NCBI RefSeq assembly: GCF_003732705.1
Contig: NZ_MOBR01000002.1
Location: 124,001-188,000, forward strand
Reading direction: 5' to 3'
From: Pseudomonas frederiksbergensis
GTDB lineage: Bacteria; Pseudomonadota; Gammaproteobacteria; Pseudomonadales; Pseudomonadaceae
Length of the DNA: 64,000 nucleotides
Made by a program: the position numbers and the translations under genes. Positions 48,460 to 58,747 of the stretch are shown piece after piece. Position 1 is the stretch's first letter. Each line of letters opens with the position of its first letter. Under the pieces are notes generated by a model. It saw only the letters and a program-made list of their open reading frames with translations. It was not told where the DNA came from and searched no databases.

Positions 48460-49323
48460 TCAGGACTGACTGGTTGGCGTCGATGGAGCTGGCGCGGCAG
48501 TCGGGGTCACAGCAGGGGTCGGCGCTGCAGCGGAATTCGCTGAAGTAGCCGGGGTTGCCGGTTTGGCGGCAGCCACTGCTGGTTTTGGTGCGGCGGCTTT
48601 TGGCGCTGCCGGTTTTCTCACTGCAGGTTTTTTCGCGGCGGCAGGTTTTGCCGCTGGCTTGGCTGCAGGTTTGGCCGCTGCGGTTTTGGCAGCCGGTTTA
48701 GCGGCTGGTTTGGCGGCTGGTTTTGCAGCGGCTTTGGCGGCGACCGGTTTGGCCGCTGGCTTGGCTGCTGCAGGTTTCGCTGCGGCTGTTTTGGCTGCTG
48801 GTTTGGCAGCCGGTTTAGCGGCAGCTTTGGCCAGAGGCTTGGCAGCGGTTTTGGCCGCTGGTTTAGCAGCAGGTTTGGCCGCCGCGGTTTTCGCCGCAAC
48901 CGGCGTAACCTTGGCACCGGTGAGTCTTTCGATTTGCTTGGTCAGGGTATCGACCTTGCTGTGCAGCGCTTTGACTTCATTGCGGCTCGGAACACCGAGG
49001 CGCGAAATGGCGCTGTTCAGGCGCTTGTCGAAAGCCCCTTCCAACTCATCCCACTTGCCCAGTGCGCGATCTTTCACGCCGCTGATGCGCGACTTGGCCG
49101 TTGAAGCGGAGTCCTTGGCGGCGTCGACTTTTTTGCCAACAGCGCTTTTGGTGAGCTTCTCGGCTTTCTCGCCGTCTTTAACCAATGTATCGAAGAGTTT
49201 GCTGCCGTCAGTGTCGATCTTCGAATACACGCCTAAACCAGCCAGCCAGATTTTGCGGGAGTAGTCTTCGACTTTCCCGATCCACGAGCTGCCTTCTTTT
49301 TCAGTATTCTTTTTGCCAGCCAT
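48460..49323 (-). CDS. phaF: Phasin PhaF (granule- and nucleoid-associated)
   Basis: This 287-residue phasin starts at the ATG at 49323 after AAGGAG. The N-terminal amphipathic phasin helix (about 1-95) binds PHA granules, and a leucine-zipper-like stretch (VKALHSKVDTLTKQIERL) mediates oligomerisation. From about 145 the protein is a histone H1-like run of AAKPAAKPA repeats that binds DNA and segregates granules at division. The DNA of this part is highly repetitive. It lies 10 bp downstream of phaI. Confidence 0.95.
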   Translation of the reverse strand: MAGKKNTEKEGSSWIGKVEDYSRKIWLAGLGVYSKIDTDGSKLFDTLVKDGEKAEKLTKSAVGKKVDAAKDSASTAKSRISGVKDRALGKWDELEGAFDKRLNSAISRLGVPSRNEVKALHSKVDTLTKQIERLTGAKVTPVAAKTAAAKPAAKPAAKTAAKPLAKAAAKPAAKPAAKTAAAKPAAAKPAAKPVAAKAAAKPAAKPAAKPAAKTAAAKPAAKPAAKPAAAKKPAVRKPAAPKAAAPKPAVAAAKPATPATSANSAAAPTPAVTPTAAPAPSTPTSQS

Positions 49324-49333
49324 CCCGTTCTCC

Positions 49334-49756
49334 TTAAGATTTACGCGCGACACGTTCGAGCAATGCCGTCAGCTCATCGAGCTTAGCAGAGAGTGTCTCA
49401 ACGTCATGTTTAGACGGAATGCCGATACGATTCAAGGCACTTGCGACACGCGAGTCAAAAGCCTTCTCGACCTTGTCGAGTTGCACTTCGACCTTGCCTT
49501 TGAAAGTACTCACTTCACTCTTGGCTTCATCGATCTCGGCATTGGCCGCTTCGAGTTTTTCAGCAACGACTTTTTTGCCTTTCTTTTCAACAGTTTGACC
49601 AGCCTTGATCAACTCTTGAAAGTACTCGCTGCCCTCGATCCCAACCTTGGTGTAGGCACCCAGGCCTGCCAGCCAGATCTTGCGGGCATACGATCGGACG
49701 TCTTGCAGAGCGTTAGTCGATGCGTCGATTTTTTTCTTCAAAATAACTTTGGCCAT
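49334..49756 (-). CDS. phaI: Phasin PhaI
   Basis: This 140-residue phasin starts at the ATG at 49756 (MAKVILKKKIDA). It matches the N-terminal half of PhaF (both share SRKIWLAGLG or ARKIWLAGLG) without the DNA-binding tail. It coats PHA granules. It is first in the phaIF operon, convergent to phaC1ZC2D; in P. putida this promoter is PhaD-activated. Confidence 0.95.
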   Translation of the reverse strand: MAKVILKKKIDASTNALQDVRSYARKIWLAGLGAYTKVGIEGSEYFQELIKAGQTVEKKGKKVVAEKLEAANAEIDEAKSEVSTFKGKVEVQLDKVEKAFDSRVASALNRIGIPSKHDVETLSAKLDELTALLERVARKS

Positions 49757-49878
49757 GGTGCACCTCACGCGCAGAAGGTTTGAGGAACTGCCCGCGAAAG
49801 TGTCGGGCTCAGGCACAAAGTAGGGAGAAAAATTAGAAACGGCACCCTAACAACTGACATAAACCGTGGCGCCACACA

Positions 49879-49972
49879 CCTGTAGGAGCAAAGCTTGCTC
49901 GCGATGCAGGCACCTCGGTAGATCAGTTAGACCGCGGTGATGCCATCGCGAGCAAGCTTTGCTCCTACGGGG
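49879..49972. repeat. REPIN, GAGCAAAGCTTGCTCGCG class
   Basis: CTGTAGGAGCAAAGCTTGCT and its complement span 94 bp, ending one base before the stop codon of the minus-strand gene at 49974 and upstream of phaI. Confidence 0.87.
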
Positions 49973-49973
49973 A

Positions 49974-50249
49974 TCACACCAACGCTTTATCCAGCGCCTT
50001 TTCGATTTCAGATTTGATCATGCCGCTCATGGCCGACATCATCAGGCCCAGCTCGACATCCACCTTGATCGAATCCTCGCCCACCAGCACCGCGCCTTTC
50101 ACACCCGAACGCTTGAGGTTCAGGGTGTCGCCGGACCATGACGGTTCCAGGCCATATTGTTCGGACAGTTTTTGCGCCAACAGGTCGGCCTTCTCGCGAG
50201 CCGCGTCCTTGCCCAGGCTGTGGGCACGTTCAACACTAATTCGGGCCAT
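49974..50249 (-). CDS. PHA system family protein (PHA_gran_rgn type)
   Basis: This 91-residue protein starts at the ATG at 50249 ([21 protein letters not shown]). It belongs to the small polyhydroxyalkanoic acid system family found beside pha clusters. The middle carries a beta-rich segment ([17 protein letters not shown]) and the C-terminus a helix. Its molecular function is not known to me. It is divergent from ubiE, with about 155 bp between starts. Confidence 0.85.
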   Translation of the reverse strand: MARISVERAHSLGKDAAREKADLLAQKLSEQYGLEPSWSGDTLNLKRSGVKGAVLVGEDSIKVDVELGLMMSAMSGMIKSEIEKALDKALV

Positions 50250-50404
50250 CGAATGACTCCTGCTTGATGGATACTTTCCTGAAGCATCTTGACCGCTGCT
50301 GCGGCAAAACGTCCCGGCGGTTCTACATCTTACCTTCAGCCTTGCCAAGACAAAGCAGGCCACCGGGATTAGAATGTCCCGCATTCTCTTCTGGTGACAG
50401 CGAT

Positions 50405-51175
50405 ATGACTGATCAGCGCAAAGGCAGCGATGCCGAACCCACCACTCACTTCGGTTTCAAAAACGTTCCGGAAAGCCAAAAAGCGGAAAAAGTCGCTGAG
50501 GTTTTCCACTCGGTAGCCGCCAAGTACGACTTGATGAACGACCTCCTGTCGGGCGGCATGCACCGTCTGTGGAAGCGTTTCGCGATCGAACTGTCGGGCG
50601 TTCGCACCGGTAACCGCGTGCTGGACATCGCCGGCGGCACCGGCGACCTGACCAAGAAGTTCTCGCACCTCGTGGGCCCGACCGGCCAGGTGGTGTTGGC
50701 CGACATCAACGAATCCATGCTCAAGGTCGGTCGTGACCGCCTGCTGGACCTCGGTGTGGCCGGCAACGTTGAATTTGTCCAGGCCGACGCGGAAAAGCTG
50801 CCGTTCCCGGACAACCACTTCGACTGCGTGACCATCGCCTTCGGCCTGCGCAACGTCACCCATAAAGAAGACGCCCTGCGCTCGATGCTGCGTGTGCTCA
50901 AGCCTGGCGGTCGCCTGCTGGTGCTGGAATTCTCCAAGCCGACCAACGCACTGATGTCCAAAGCCTACGACGCCTACTCGTTCGCCTTCATGCCGCTGAT
51001 GGGCAAGCTGATCACAAACGACTCGGAAAGCTATCGCTACCTGGCCGAATCGATCCGCATGCACCCGAATCAGGAAACCCTGAAGTCGATGATGGTCGAG
51101 GCCGGTTTCGACCGGGTGACCTACCACAACATGACCGCAGGCATCGTCGCCCTGCACCGCGGCATCAAGCCCTGA
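50405..51175 (+). CDS. ubiE: Ubiquinone/menaquinone C-methyltransferase
   Basis: The ATG at 50405 gives 256 residues. This SAM-dependent methyltransferase acts on the benzoquinol ring in ubiquinone synthesis. Motif I is [12 protein letters not shown], and the UbiE signatures [17 protein letters not shown] and [24 protein letters not shown] are intact. ubiJ begins on the stop codon (TGATG), and ubiB overlaps after that, forming the ubiE-J-B operon. Confidence 0.97.
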   Translation: MTDQRKGSDAEPTTHFGFKNVPESQKAEKVAEVFHSVAAKYDLMNDLLSGGMHRLWKRFAIELSGVRTGNRVLDIAGGTGDLTKKFSHLVGPTGQVVLADINESMLKVGRDRLLDLGVAGNVEFVQADAEKLPFPDNHFDCVTIAFGLRNVTHKEDALRSMLRVLKPGGRLLVLEFSKPTNALMSKAYDAYSFAFMPLMGKLITNDSESYRYLAESIRMHPNQETLKSMMVEAGFDRVTYHNMTAGIVALHRGIKP

Positions 51176-51798
51176 TGTTGCTGGCCGGCCTGCTCGCCAG
51201 CGTCGAACTCGGCCTGAACCGGGTGCTGCGCCTCGACAGCACCGCGCTGCCGCGCCTGGCGCATTTGAGCGGCCGGGTGATTGCCGTCGATTGCCGCAGC
51301 CCGGCGCTGCAATTGTTCATCCTGCCCAGCGATGAAGGCCTGATGCTCGCCTCCCAATGGGAAACCGGCGCCGATTGCACCTTGCGTGCACCGGCCTCGA
51401 GCCTGTTGAAACTGGCGCTGAGCAAGGACAAGACCTCGGTGCTGCACGGCCCGGAAGTCGAGCTCGACGGTGACAGCGGCGTGCTGCTGGAACTGGCAGC
51501 CATCCTGCAAGACCTTGAGCTGGACTGGGAGTACGAACTCTCGCGCTGGCTCGGCCCGGTCGCTACGCAACTGGTCGGCGGTCACCTGCGCAGCCGCGCA
51601 CGCTTTTATCAACAAGGGTTCGCCAGCCTGAATCAGAATCTGGGCGAATACCTGGCCGAAGAATCGCGCACCCTCGTCGGTCAGCGCGAAGCCGAAGCCC
51701 GTTTCAGTGAACTGGACCAGATCAAACTCGATCTGGAACGTCTCGAGGCGCGTTTCGAGCGCCTTTCCCGATCCCTCGACCCAAGCGATAACGCATGA
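51175..51798 (+). CDS. ubiJ: Ubiquinone biosynthesis accessory factor UbiJ (SCP2 domain)
   Basis: This 207-residue protein has an N-terminal SCP2 lipid-binding domain (about 15-110) and a C-terminal coiled coil ([20 protein letters not shown]). UbiJ, with UbiK, organises the soluble Ubi complex that modifies the quinone head group. Position between ubiE and ubiB with overlapping ends supports the call, since sequence conservation in this family is low. Confidence 0.9.
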   Translation: MLLAGLLASVELGLNRVLRLDSTALPRLAHLSGRVIAVDCRSPALQLFILPSDEGLMLASQWETGADCTLRAPASSLLKLALSKDKTSVLHGPEVELDGDSGVLLELAAILQDLELDWEYELSRWLGPVATQLVGGHLRSRARFYQQGFASLNQNLGEYLAEESRTLVGQREAEARFSELDQIKLDLERLEARFERLSRSLDPSDNA

Positions 51799-53399
51799 AG
51801 CTGCTTGCCGTCCGCCGTTTGTTGCGCATCCAGCGCGTCGTGATCCGCTACCGCCTCGATGACCTGCTGTTCGCCCTGCCGCTGCCCTGGTTTCTGCTGG
51901 CGCTGCGTTATGCCTTGCCGTGGCGCTGGTTCCCGCGCAAGACCCTGGACCTGAGCCGTGGCGCACGATTGCGCCTGGCGTTGCAGGACCTGGGGCCGAT
52001 TTTCATCAAGTTCGGGCAGATTCTGTCCACCCGTCGCGACCTGTTGCCGGAAGACATCGCCGATGAGCTGATGAAGCTGCAGGACCGGGTCCCGCCGTTC
52101 GACTCGCAAGTGTCGATCAAGTTGATCGAAGAACAGCTCGGTAAAAAGATCAGCGAAGTGTTCAGCCGTTTCGACGTCGAACCGCTGGCCTCGGCCTCGG
52201 TGGCGCAGGTGCATGCCGCGCAGTTGAAAACCGGCGAAGAAGTGGTGGTCAAGGTGATCCGCCCGGGCCTGAAGCCGATCATCGCCCAGGATCTGGCGTG
52301 GCTGTTCATCCTCGCCCGCGCCGCTGAAAAACTCTCGGCCGATGCGCGACTGCTGCACCCGGTGGACGTGGTCCAGGATTACGAAAAAACCATCTACGAC
52401 GAACTCGACCTGTTGCGTGAGGCGGCCAACGCCAGCCAATTGAAGCGCAACTTCGAAGGCTCGGAGCTGCTTTACGTGCCGCAGGTCTATTGGGACTGGT
52501 GCCGGCCGAAAGTGCTGGTGATGGAGCGCATCTACGGGATTCAGGTTACGGATCTGGCAACCCTGGCCGACCAACGCACCGACATGAAAATGCTCGCCGA
52601 GCGTGGTGTGGAGATCTTCTTCACCCAGGTGTTCCGCGACAGTTTCTTCCACGCCGACATGCACCCGGGCAACATCTTCGTCAGCACCGTCAATCCGTGG
52701 AGCCCGCAATACATTGCGATCGACTGCGGCATCGTCGGCAGCCTGACCCCGGAAGACCAGGATTATCTGGCGCGCAACCTGTTCGCCTTCTTCAAGCGTG
52801 ACTACCGTCGCGTGGCGCAGCTGCACATCGATTCGGGCTGGGTGCCGGCGGAAACCAAGCTCAATGAATTCGAAGCGGCTATCCGTACCGTTTGCGAGCC
52901 GATCTTTGAAAAACCGTTAAAAGATATTTCCTTCGGTCAGGTGCTGATGCGCCTGTTCCAGACCGCTCGCCGCTTCAACATGGAAGTGCAACCGCAGTTG
53001 GTTTTGCTGCAAAAAACCCTGTTGAACATCGAAGGCCTGGGCCGTCAGCTGTACCCGGACCTGGATCTGTGGAACACCGCCCAGCCGTTCCTAGAACGCT
53101 GGATGCGTGAGCGCGTCAGCCCGAAAGCCTTGATCGGCAACGTGCAGAGCCAGTTCGAGCAACTGCCGCACCTGGCCAACATGGCCCGCGACCTGCTGGA
53201 ACGCATGTCCCAGCCCCACGCCTACGACCCGCCACCGCCGTGGCATCGGCGCAAGGACGATTGGTTCCTGCGCCTGCTCGGTTGCGCGCACCTGGGTGGT
53301 GGCGCGGTACTCGCGGCGGGTGGCCCGTTGAATGAATTGGGCCATTGGCCGGCCGGGATCATGATGATTGTCGGTTTGTATCTGGTCGTTCGCCGATAG
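51795..53399 (+). CDS. ubiB: Ubiquinone biosynthesis atypical kinase/ATPase UbiB
   Basis: This 534-residue ADCK/UbiB protein has the KxGQ motif in [16 protein letters not shown], an A-rich loop ([15 protein letters not shown]), the kinase-like DMHPGN and DCGIVG motifs, and two C-terminal transmembrane helices (about 490-530). It probably extracts quinone precursors from the membrane using ATP. Overlaps ubiJ by ATGA. Confidence 0.96.
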   Translation: MKLLAVRRLLRIQRVVIRYRLDDLLFALPLPWFLLALRYALPWRWFPRKTLDLSRGARLRLALQDLGPIFIKFGQILSTRRDLLPEDIADELMKLQDRVPPFDSQVSIKLIEEQLGKKISEVFSRFDVEPLASASVAQVHAAQLKTGEEVVVKVIRPGLKPIIAQDLAWLFILARAAEKLSADARLLHPVDVVQDYEKTIYDELDLLREAANASQLKRNFEGSELLYVPQVYWDWCRPKVLVMERIYGIQVTDLATLADQRTDMKMLAERGVEIFFTQVFRDSFFHADMHPGNIFVSTVNPWSPQYIAIDCGIVGSLTPEDQDYLARNLFAFFKRDYRRVAQLHIDSGWVPAETKLNEFEAAIRTVCEPIFEKPLKDISFGQVLMRLFQTARRFNMEVQPQLVLLQKTLLNIEGLGRQLYPDLDLWNTAQPFLERWMRERVSPKALIGNVQSQFEQLPHLANMARDLLERMSQPHAYDPPPPWHRRKDDWFLRLLGCAHLGGGAVLAAGGPLNELGHWPAGIMMIVGLYLVVRR

Positions 53400-53406
53400 C
53401 CGGATT

Positions 53407-53498
53407 GAGCTGCAAGCGATAAGCTTCAGGCTTCAAGCGCTTCGTGTGCACGACGCAGATTGTTTTTTACTTGCAGCTTGCAGCTTAAAGCTCGCCGC
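53407..53498. repeat. AAGCT/CAAGC-type palindromic repeat between ubiB and hisI
   Basis: GAGCTGCAAGCGATAAGCTT and a facing GCAGCTTGCAGCTTAAAGCT span 92 bp, starting 8 bp after the ubiB stop and ending 16 bp before the hisI start. Confidence 0.7.
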
Positions 53499-53514
53499 TG
53501 CTCCGGGACGGACC

Positions 53515-53916
53515 ATGAAAAACTGGCTGGACGAGATCAAGTGGGATGCTGACGGACTGGTGCCGGCGATTGCCCAGGATCACAAGACCGGGCGCGTCCT
53601 GATGATGGCCTGGATGAACCGCGAAGCGCTGGAATTGAGCGCTGCCGAGAACCGGGCCATTTACTGGTCGCGTTCCCGTGGCAAGTTATGGCGCAAGGGT
53701 GAAGAGTCCGGTCACGTGCAGACCCTGCATGAGATGCGCCTGGACTGTGACGCCGACGTGATCATCCTGATGGTCGAGCAAATTGGCGGCATCGCCTGCC
53801 ATACCGGCCGCCAGAGCTGCTTCTACCGCGTCTTCGAGAACGGCGACTGGAAAACCGTCGATCCGGTCCTGAAAGATCCGCACGCCATCTATTCCGCAGG
53901 ACACACACATGAGTGA
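53515..53916 (+). CDS. hisI: Phosphoribosyl-AMP cyclohydrolase
   Basis: The ATG at 53515 gives 133 residues. It opens the purine ring of PR-AMP in histidine synthesis. The metal and substrate motifs [27 protein letters not shown] and [12 protein letters not shown] carry the zinc-binding cysteines. hisE overlaps its 3' end by 8 bp. HisI and HisE are separate proteins here, as in other pseudomonads, unlike the fused E. coli enzyme. Confidence 0.96.
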   Translation: MKNWLDEIKWDADGLVPAIAQDHKTGRVLMMAWMNREALELSAAENRAIYWSRSRGKLWRKGEESGHVQTLHEMRLDCDADVIILMVEQIGGIACHTGRQSCFYRVFENGDWKTVDPVLKDPHAIYSAGHTHE

Positions 53917-54241
53917 CACTCTCACCCGTCTGGCGCAGGTTTTGGAAGAGCGCAAAGGCGCCGCCGCCGACAGCTCGTATGTCGCCAGCCTGTACCACAA
54001 GGGCTTGAACAAGATTCTGGAAAAAGTCGGCGAAGAGTCGGTCGAAACCATCATTGCCGCCAAGGATGCCGCCATCAGCGGTGACTGCAGCGACGTGATC
54101 TACGAAACCGCCGATTTGTGGTTCCACAGCATGGTCATGCTCGCCCAACTGGGGCAGCATCCACAGGCTGTGCTCGATGAACTGGACCGTCGTTTCGGTC
54201 TGTCCGGACACGCCGAGAAAGCCTCGCGTCCGTCCGCCTGA
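53909..54241 (+). CDS. hisE: Phosphoribosyl-ATP pyrophosphatase
   Basis: This 110-residue all-helical MazG-superfamily enzyme hydrolyses PR-ATP to PR-AMP, the second step of histidine synthesis. The conserved [20 protein letters not shown] carries the Mg-binding acidic residues, followed by [17 protein letters not shown]. It overlaps hisI by 8 bp; tatA starts 25 bp later with GAGAGGAG. Confidence 0.96.
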   Translation: MSDTLTRLAQVLEERKGAAADSSYVASLYHKGLNKILEKVGEESVETIIAAKDAAISGDCSDVIYETADLWFHSMVMLAQLGQHPQAVLDELDRRFGLSGHAEKASRPSA

Positions 54242-54266
54242 ATAACTATTTGAGAGGAGCAGCAAC

Positions 54267-54545
54267 ATGGGCATTTTTGACTGGAAACACTGGATCGTCA
54301 TCCTGGTTGTCGTGGTGCTGGTGTTCGGCACCAAGAAACTGAAAAACCTCGGCACTGACGTTGGCGAGTCGATCAAGGGCTTTCGCAAAGCCATGAACGA
54401 CGAAGAGAAGCCGGTTGACCCAACCGTGACCCCGGCGCAACCGGTGCCACCTGCTCAACCAACCACGACCTCGCCACTGAACCAGCCGCACACCATCGAC
54501 GTGCAGGCACAGAAAGTCGAAGAGCCGATCCGCAAAGACGTGTGA
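54267..54545 (+). CDS. tatA: Twin-arginine translocase subunit TatA
   Basis: This 92-residue protein has one N-terminal transmembrane helix ([18 protein letters not shown]), an FGTKKL hinge, an amphipathic helix and a Pro/Thr-rich tail. It polymerises to permit transport of folded proteins. First gene of tatABC. Confidence 0.95.
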   Translation: MGIFDWKHWIVILVVVVLVFGTKKLKNLGTDVGESIKGFRKAMNDEEKPVDPTVTPAQPVPPAQPTTTSPLNQPHTIDVQAQKVEEPIRKDV

Positions 54546-54555
54546 GCACTGACTA

Positions 54556-55005
54556 ATGTTTGGTATCAGCTTCTCTGAACTGCTGCTCGTCGGCCTCGTT
54601 GCCCTGCTGGTGCTGGGTCCCGAGCGTTTGCCGGGCGCTGCGCGCACCGCCGGTCTGTGGATCGGGCGGCTGAAGCGCAGCTTCAACGCGATCAAACAGG
54701 AAGTTGAACGTGAAATCGGTGCCGACGAGATTCGTCGGCAACTGCACAACGAGCACATTCTGTCGCTGGAACAGGAGGCGCGGAAGATCTTCACGCCAAC
54801 CCAGCAGGAAGCTACCCCGGTGCAGCCGGTTGAACCGGTGGTCGAGCCGACGATTCACGCGCCGGGCACTGAACCGGTGGCCACCATGGGCGGCGTCGAG
54901 CCCGCGCCTGTTGTCCCCGCGCCGACACCCGTAGAACCTGTTGCGCCCGCCGCGCCGACAACGCCGGCTCCTCACGACCCTACATTGCCGCCGCGAGCCC
55001 CATGA
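54556..55005 (+). CDS. tatB: Twin-arginine translocase subunit TatB
   Basis: This 149-residue protein begins [28 protein letters not shown], the TatB signature with Glu in the helix and the GPERLP hinge. A longer amphipathic helix and Pro-rich tail follow. TatB and TatC form the signal-peptide receptor. It starts 10 bp after tatA and overlaps tatC by ATGA. Confidence 0.96.
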   Translation: MFGISFSELLLVGLVALLVLGPERLPGAARTAGLWIGRLKRSFNAIKQEVEREIGADEIRRQLHNEHILSLEQEARKIFTPTQQEATPVQPVEPVVEPTIHAPGTEPVATMGGVEPAPVVPAPTPVEPVAPAAPTTPAPHDPTLPPRAP

Positions 55006-55796
55006 GCGAACTTCCTGAAAACGACCAGCACATGCCACTGGTTTCGCACCTCACCGAGTTGCGTACTCGCCTGCTGCGCTGTGTAGCGGCGATTTTCATC
55101 ATCTTCGCCGGGTTGTTCGCGTTCACCCAGCAGATCTACACCTTCGTCTCGACGCCGTTGCGGGCGTACCTGCCGGTCGGTGCGACGATGATTGCCACCG
55201 ACGTGTCGTCGCCGTTCCTGACGCCGCTGAAACTGACGATGATGGTCTCGCTGTTCCTGGCGATCCCGGTGATCCTGCATCAGATCTGGGGCTTTATCGC
55301 TCCGGGCCTGTATAAGCACGAGAAGCGCATCGCCGTACCATTGCTGATCTCCAGCATCATGCTGTTCTACACCGGCATGGCATTCGCCTATTACCTGGTC
55401 TTCCCGCTGATCTTCAAATTCTTCGCCGCCGCCACCCCGGCCGGCGTGGAAATGATGACCGACATCACCAGTTACCTCGATTTCGTCATGACGCTGTTCT
55501 TCGCCTTCGGCGTGGCGTTCGAGATCCCGGTGGCCGTGGTGCTGCTGGTGTGGATCGGCGTGGTCGACGTCAAATACCTGAAGAAAATCCGCCCGTACGT
55601 GGTCATCGGCTGCTTCGTGGTCGGCATGATCCTGACCCCGCCGGACATCTTCTCGCAAACGCTGTTGGCCGTACCGATGTGGCTGCTGTTCGAGATCGGC
55701 ATCCTGTTCGGCAGCCTGGTCAGCAAGCGTGGCGAACACCCGGACGACCAACCGGCTGACGATCACAACGACCAGCCGCCAGCGACCCAGCCGTGA
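55002..55796 (+). CDS. tatC: Twin-arginine translocase subunit TatC
   Basis: This 264-residue polytopic receptor has six transmembrane helices. The N-terminus [17 protein letters not shown] carries the conserved HLxELRxR signal-peptide binding motif, and the first periplasmic loop and PEDIFSQ-like segment ([20 protein letters not shown]) are typical. Overlaps both tatB and rsmE. Confidence 0.97.
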   Translation: MSELPENDQHMPLVSHLTELRTRLLRCVAAIFIIFAGLFAFTQQIYTFVSTPLRAYLPVGATMIATDVSSPFLTPLKLTMMVSLFLAIPVILHQIWGFIAPGLYKHEKRIAVPLLISSIMLFYTGMAFAYYLVFPLIFKFFAAATPAGVEMMTDITSYLDFVMTLFFAFGVAFEIPVAVVLLVWIGVVDVKYLKKIRPYVVIGCFVVGMILTPPDIFSQTLLAVPMWLLFEIGILFGSLVSKRGEHPDDQPADDHNDQPPATQP

Positions 55797-56500
55797 ACCT
55801 GCTGCTTCTCGAAGAGGCCGACTTCATTGCGGCCGACCGGGTGATCCTGCGTGATCGGCGCTTGACCCACATGCAGGAAGTCCACCGCTGTGAGGTGGGC
55901 GACAGCATGCGCGTCGGGCGGATCGGCGGGCTGATGGGTTCGGCCGAAGTGCTGCGCCTGGACGCCGGTGAAGCTGAATTACGCGTCGTTCTCGATCAAC
56001 AGCCACCGACCAAGCTGCCGTTGACCCTGGTATTGGCCCTGCCACGCCCGAAAATGCTCCGTAGGGTGTTTCAGACCGTGGCGGCCATGGGTGTGCCACG
56101 GATCGTGCTGGTGAACAGCTACCGTGTCGAGAAGAGCTTCTGGCAAACGCCGTTCCTGGAACCCGAGGCGATTCGCGAGCAGTTGATCCTGGGTCTGGAA
56201 CAGGCCCGGGACAGCGTGCTGCCGGAAGTCGTCATCGAGAAGCGCTTCAAGCCGTTCGTCGAAGACCGGCTGCCGGCAATCACTGAAGGCACCCTCGGCC
56301 TGGTTGGCCATCCCGGAAATTACCCGCCCTGCCCTCGCGGCCTGGACGAACGGGTGACGTTGGCCATCGGCCCCGAAGGTGGCTGGATTCCTTATGAAAT
56401 CGAATTGCTGGGCAAGTCCGGGCTGAATCCGGTGCAACTGGGCGATCGTATTCTGCGGGTTGAAACCGCCGTTACAGCGCTGCTCGCCCGCCTCTTCTAA
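55793..56500 (+). CDS. rsmE: 16S rRNA (uracil-1498-N3)-methyltransferase
   Basis: This 235-residue SPOUT methyltransferase has an N-terminal PUA-like domain (about 1-70) and a knot domain ending [16 protein letters not shown], then [17 protein letters not shown]. It methylates U1498 of 16S rRNA. The GTG start overlaps the tatC stop (GTGA), so the gene is the last of the tat operon. A REPIN follows 13 bp after the stop. Confidence 0.95.
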   Translation: MNLLLLEEADFIAADRVILRDRRLTHMQEVHRCEVGDSMRVGRIGGLMGSAEVLRLDAGEAELRVVLDQQPPTKLPLTLVLALPRPKMLRRVFQTVAAMGVPRIVLVNSYRVEKSFWQTPFLEPEAIREQLILGLEQARDSVLPEVVIEKRFKPFVEDRLPAITEGTLGLVGHPGNYPPCPRGLDERVTLAIGPEGGWIPYEIELLGKSGLNPVQLGDRILRVETAVTALLARLF

Positions 56501-56513
56501 CCGCACCCTTCTT

Positions 56514-56606
56514 CTGTAGGAGCAAAGCTTGCTCGCGATAGCGAACGGTCAGTCACCCCTCTATTGACTGACACGCCGCCATCGCGAGCAAGCTTTGCTC
56601 CTACAG
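56514..56606. repeat. REPIN, GAGCAAAGCTTGCTCGCG class
   Basis: CTGTAGGAGCAAAGCTTGCT and its exact complement span 93 bp between rsmE and the chemoreceptor gene. Confidence 0.88.
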
Positions 56607-56707
56607 GGGATTTCGTCGTCACAACCAACGTGTACGCCTACAGATTCCCACTCGCCAGCCGATACAGCTCCTATAAAACCAAATTGTGGTTCGAGGGGAG
56701 TAGCAGC

Positions 56708-58624
56708 ATGTACCGTTGGCTAGCCGAGAAACTGGGAAACGTAAGCGTTAATCGCAAACTGGGTGTCGGCTTCGGTCTCGTCCTGCTCCTGACCTTGTTG
56801 ATCACCTTTACCGCCTGGACCGGTTTGACGGGTGTGATGAGCCGTGGCGACAAGCTCGGGTTCATTGCCAGCATCAATGAGCTGGCCAAGGATTTACGCG
56901 TGGCGCGCCTGGACTACGAAATGCGCCGTGGCGAACAAGGCCCGGGCGCGGTCAACGGCTATTTGGATCAGATCGACGCCGGCCTGCAAACCGCACGCAA
57001 GATGATCGAGCAACCCGCCGACGTCGCGATGATCGACCAGCAACTGGCCGGCGTCAGCCAGTACCGGCAAGCCTTCACCGCCATGATCCAGGCCGGTGCC
57101 AACCGCGAAGATGCCCGCAGCAAACTCGGCGCAACCGCCGACAACGCAGTGGCCAAGGTGTCTGAGGTCGAGAAGGCACTGCTGCAAGGTGACAGCGTCG
57201 CCCAGTTCAACAGCGTGATCGACCTGAGCAAGCTGATCCAGCAAGCGCGCTTCCAGGTACGCGGCTACACCTACAGCGCCAAGACCGAGGCCGAACAGCC
57301 TGCGCTGGACGCCATCGATAACGCCCTGAAAAACCTCGAGAGCCTGCCAGCCAAACTGCCGGAACAGTTCAGCGCCAACCTGCAACAGGCCTCCGATTCG
57401 CTCAAGGCCTACCGCGCCGCTGTCAGCCAGTACCGCGACTCCCAGGTCGCCAGCGCTGCCGCCCTCAAGCGTATGGCTGACCAAGGCGACAATCTGCGCG
57501 AACTCAGCAAGAAACTGACCATTTCGCAAACCGTCGTGCGTGACACCGATGCCGCCCACGCCAAGAACCTGTTGCTGATGGCCACGGTTCTCGCCCTGGC
57601 GTTTGGCTTGCTCGCCGCTTGGGCCATCACTCGCCAGATCGTCATCCCCCTGAGCCAGACCCTCAAAGTCGCCGAGCGCGTGGCCGCTGGCGACCTGACC
57701 CACAACCTGATCTCCGAACGCCAGGACGAACTCGGCCAGCTCCAGCGTGCCATGCAGAGCATGACCCTGGGTCTGCGCGAGTTGATCGGCGGCATCAGCG
57801 ATGGCGTCACGCAGATCGCCAGCGCTGCCGAAGAGCTGTCCGCCGTGACCGAGCAAACCAGCGCCGGGGTCAACAGCCAGAAGGTGGAAACCGACCAGGT
57901 GGCCACCGCCATGCACGAAATGACGGCCACCGTGCAGGAAGTCGCACGTAACGCTGAAGAAGCTTCCGAAGCTGCCGTCGCCGCTGATCAGCAGGCCCGC
58001 GAAGGTGACAAGGTTGTCGGTGAAGCCATCGCCCAAATTGAACGCCTGGCCATCGAAGTCGGCAACTCCACCGTCGCCATGAGCGATCTGAAGCGCGAAA
58101 GCGACAAGATCGGCAGCGTGCTCGACGTGATCAAGTCCGTGGCGCAACAGACCAACCTGCTGGCGCTCAACGCGGCGATTGAAGCCGCCCGTGCCGGTGA
58201 AGCCGGACGCGGTTTTGCGGTGGTCGCCGATGAGGTCCGCAGCCTGGCCCAGCGCACCCAGAAGTCCACCGAAGAAATCGAAGAGCTGATCGTCGGCCTG
58301 CAAACCGGCACCCAGCAAGTCGCGACCATCATGGACAACAGCCGCAGCCTGACCGACAGCAGCGTCGAACTGACCCGCCGCGCCGGCGGTTCGCTGGCCA
58401 GCATCACCCGTACGGTGTCGGCGATCCAGTCAATGAACCAGCAGATCGCCGCAGCCGCCGAGCAGCAGAGCGCCGTGGCCGAAGAGATCAACCGCAGCGT
58501 GCTGAACGTGCGCGATGTGTCCGAACAGACCTCGGCGGCGAGTGAAGAGACGGCGGCGTCCAGCGTTGAGTTGGCGCGGCTGGGGACGCATTTGCAGATG
58601 TTGGTGGGGCGGTTCAAGGTTTAA
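56708..58624 (+). CDS. Methyl-accepting chemotaxis protein with HBM-type sensor
   Basis: The ATG at 56708 follows GAGGGGAG and gives 638 residues. TM1 spans about 17-39. A long helical periplasmic domain (about 40-284) has the size of the helical bimodular (HBM) sensor. TM2 is about 285-307, then HAMP (about 308-360) and a signalling hairpin whose tip is [19 protein letters not shown] (about 477-495). By position this corresponds, from memory, to PA5072 (McpK), a 2-oxoglutarate receptor. Ligand identity here is inferred, but proximity to gltBD and an amino-acid transporter fits. No C-terminal pentapeptide for CheR is seen. Confidence 0.9.
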   Translation: MYRWLAEKLGNVSVNRKLGVGFGLVLLLTLLITFTAWTGLTGVMSRGDKLGFIASINELAKDLRVARLDYEMRRGEQGPGAVNGYLDQIDAGLQTARKMIEQPADVAMIDQQLAGVSQYRQAFTAMIQAGANREDARSKLGATADNAVAKVSEVEKALLQGDSVAQFNSVIDLSKLIQQARFQVRGYTYSAKTEAEQPALDAIDNALKNLESLPAKLPEQFSANLQQASDSLKAYRAAVSQYRDSQVASAAALKRMADQGDNLRELSKKLTISQTVVRDTDAAHAKNLLLMATVLALAFGLLAAWAITRQIVIPLSQTLKVAERVAAGDLTHNLISERQDELGQLQRAMQSMTLGLRELIGGISDGVTQIASAAEELSAVTEQTSAGVNSQKVETDQVATAMHEMTATVQEVARNAEEASEAAVAADQQAREGDKVVGEAIAQIERLAIEVGNSTVAMSDLKRESDKIGSVLDVIKSVAQQTNLLALNAAIEAARAGEAGRGFAVVADEVRSLAQRTQKSTEEIEELIVGLQTGTQQVATIMDNSRSLTDSSVELTRRAGGSLASITRTVSAIQSMNQQIAAAAEQQSAVAEEINRSVLNVRDVSEQTSAASEETAASSVELARLGTHLQMLVGRFKV

Positions 58625-58634
58625 TCAGCAAACC

Positions 58635-58745
58635 GATCGTTCCCACGCTCTGCGTGGGAATGCCGCCCGGGACGCTCCGCGTCCCTTCTCAAGCGTGACG
58701 CAGAGCGTCACTGGATGCATTCCCACGCAGAGCGTGGGAACGATC
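58635..58745. repeat. Long nested palindromic repeat, copy 3 of 4
   Basis: It has the same design as 15087 and fills nearly all of the gap between two convergent genes: 10 bp from the chemoreceptor stop and 2 bp from the ABC ATPase stop. It may act as a bidirectional terminator. Confidence 0.87.
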
Positions 58746-58747
58746 AG

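Noticed and set aside
48560..48905. Tandem DNA repeat or array within phaF
   Set aside because: It is a coding AAKP tail known in PhaF proteins; the frame is maintained.
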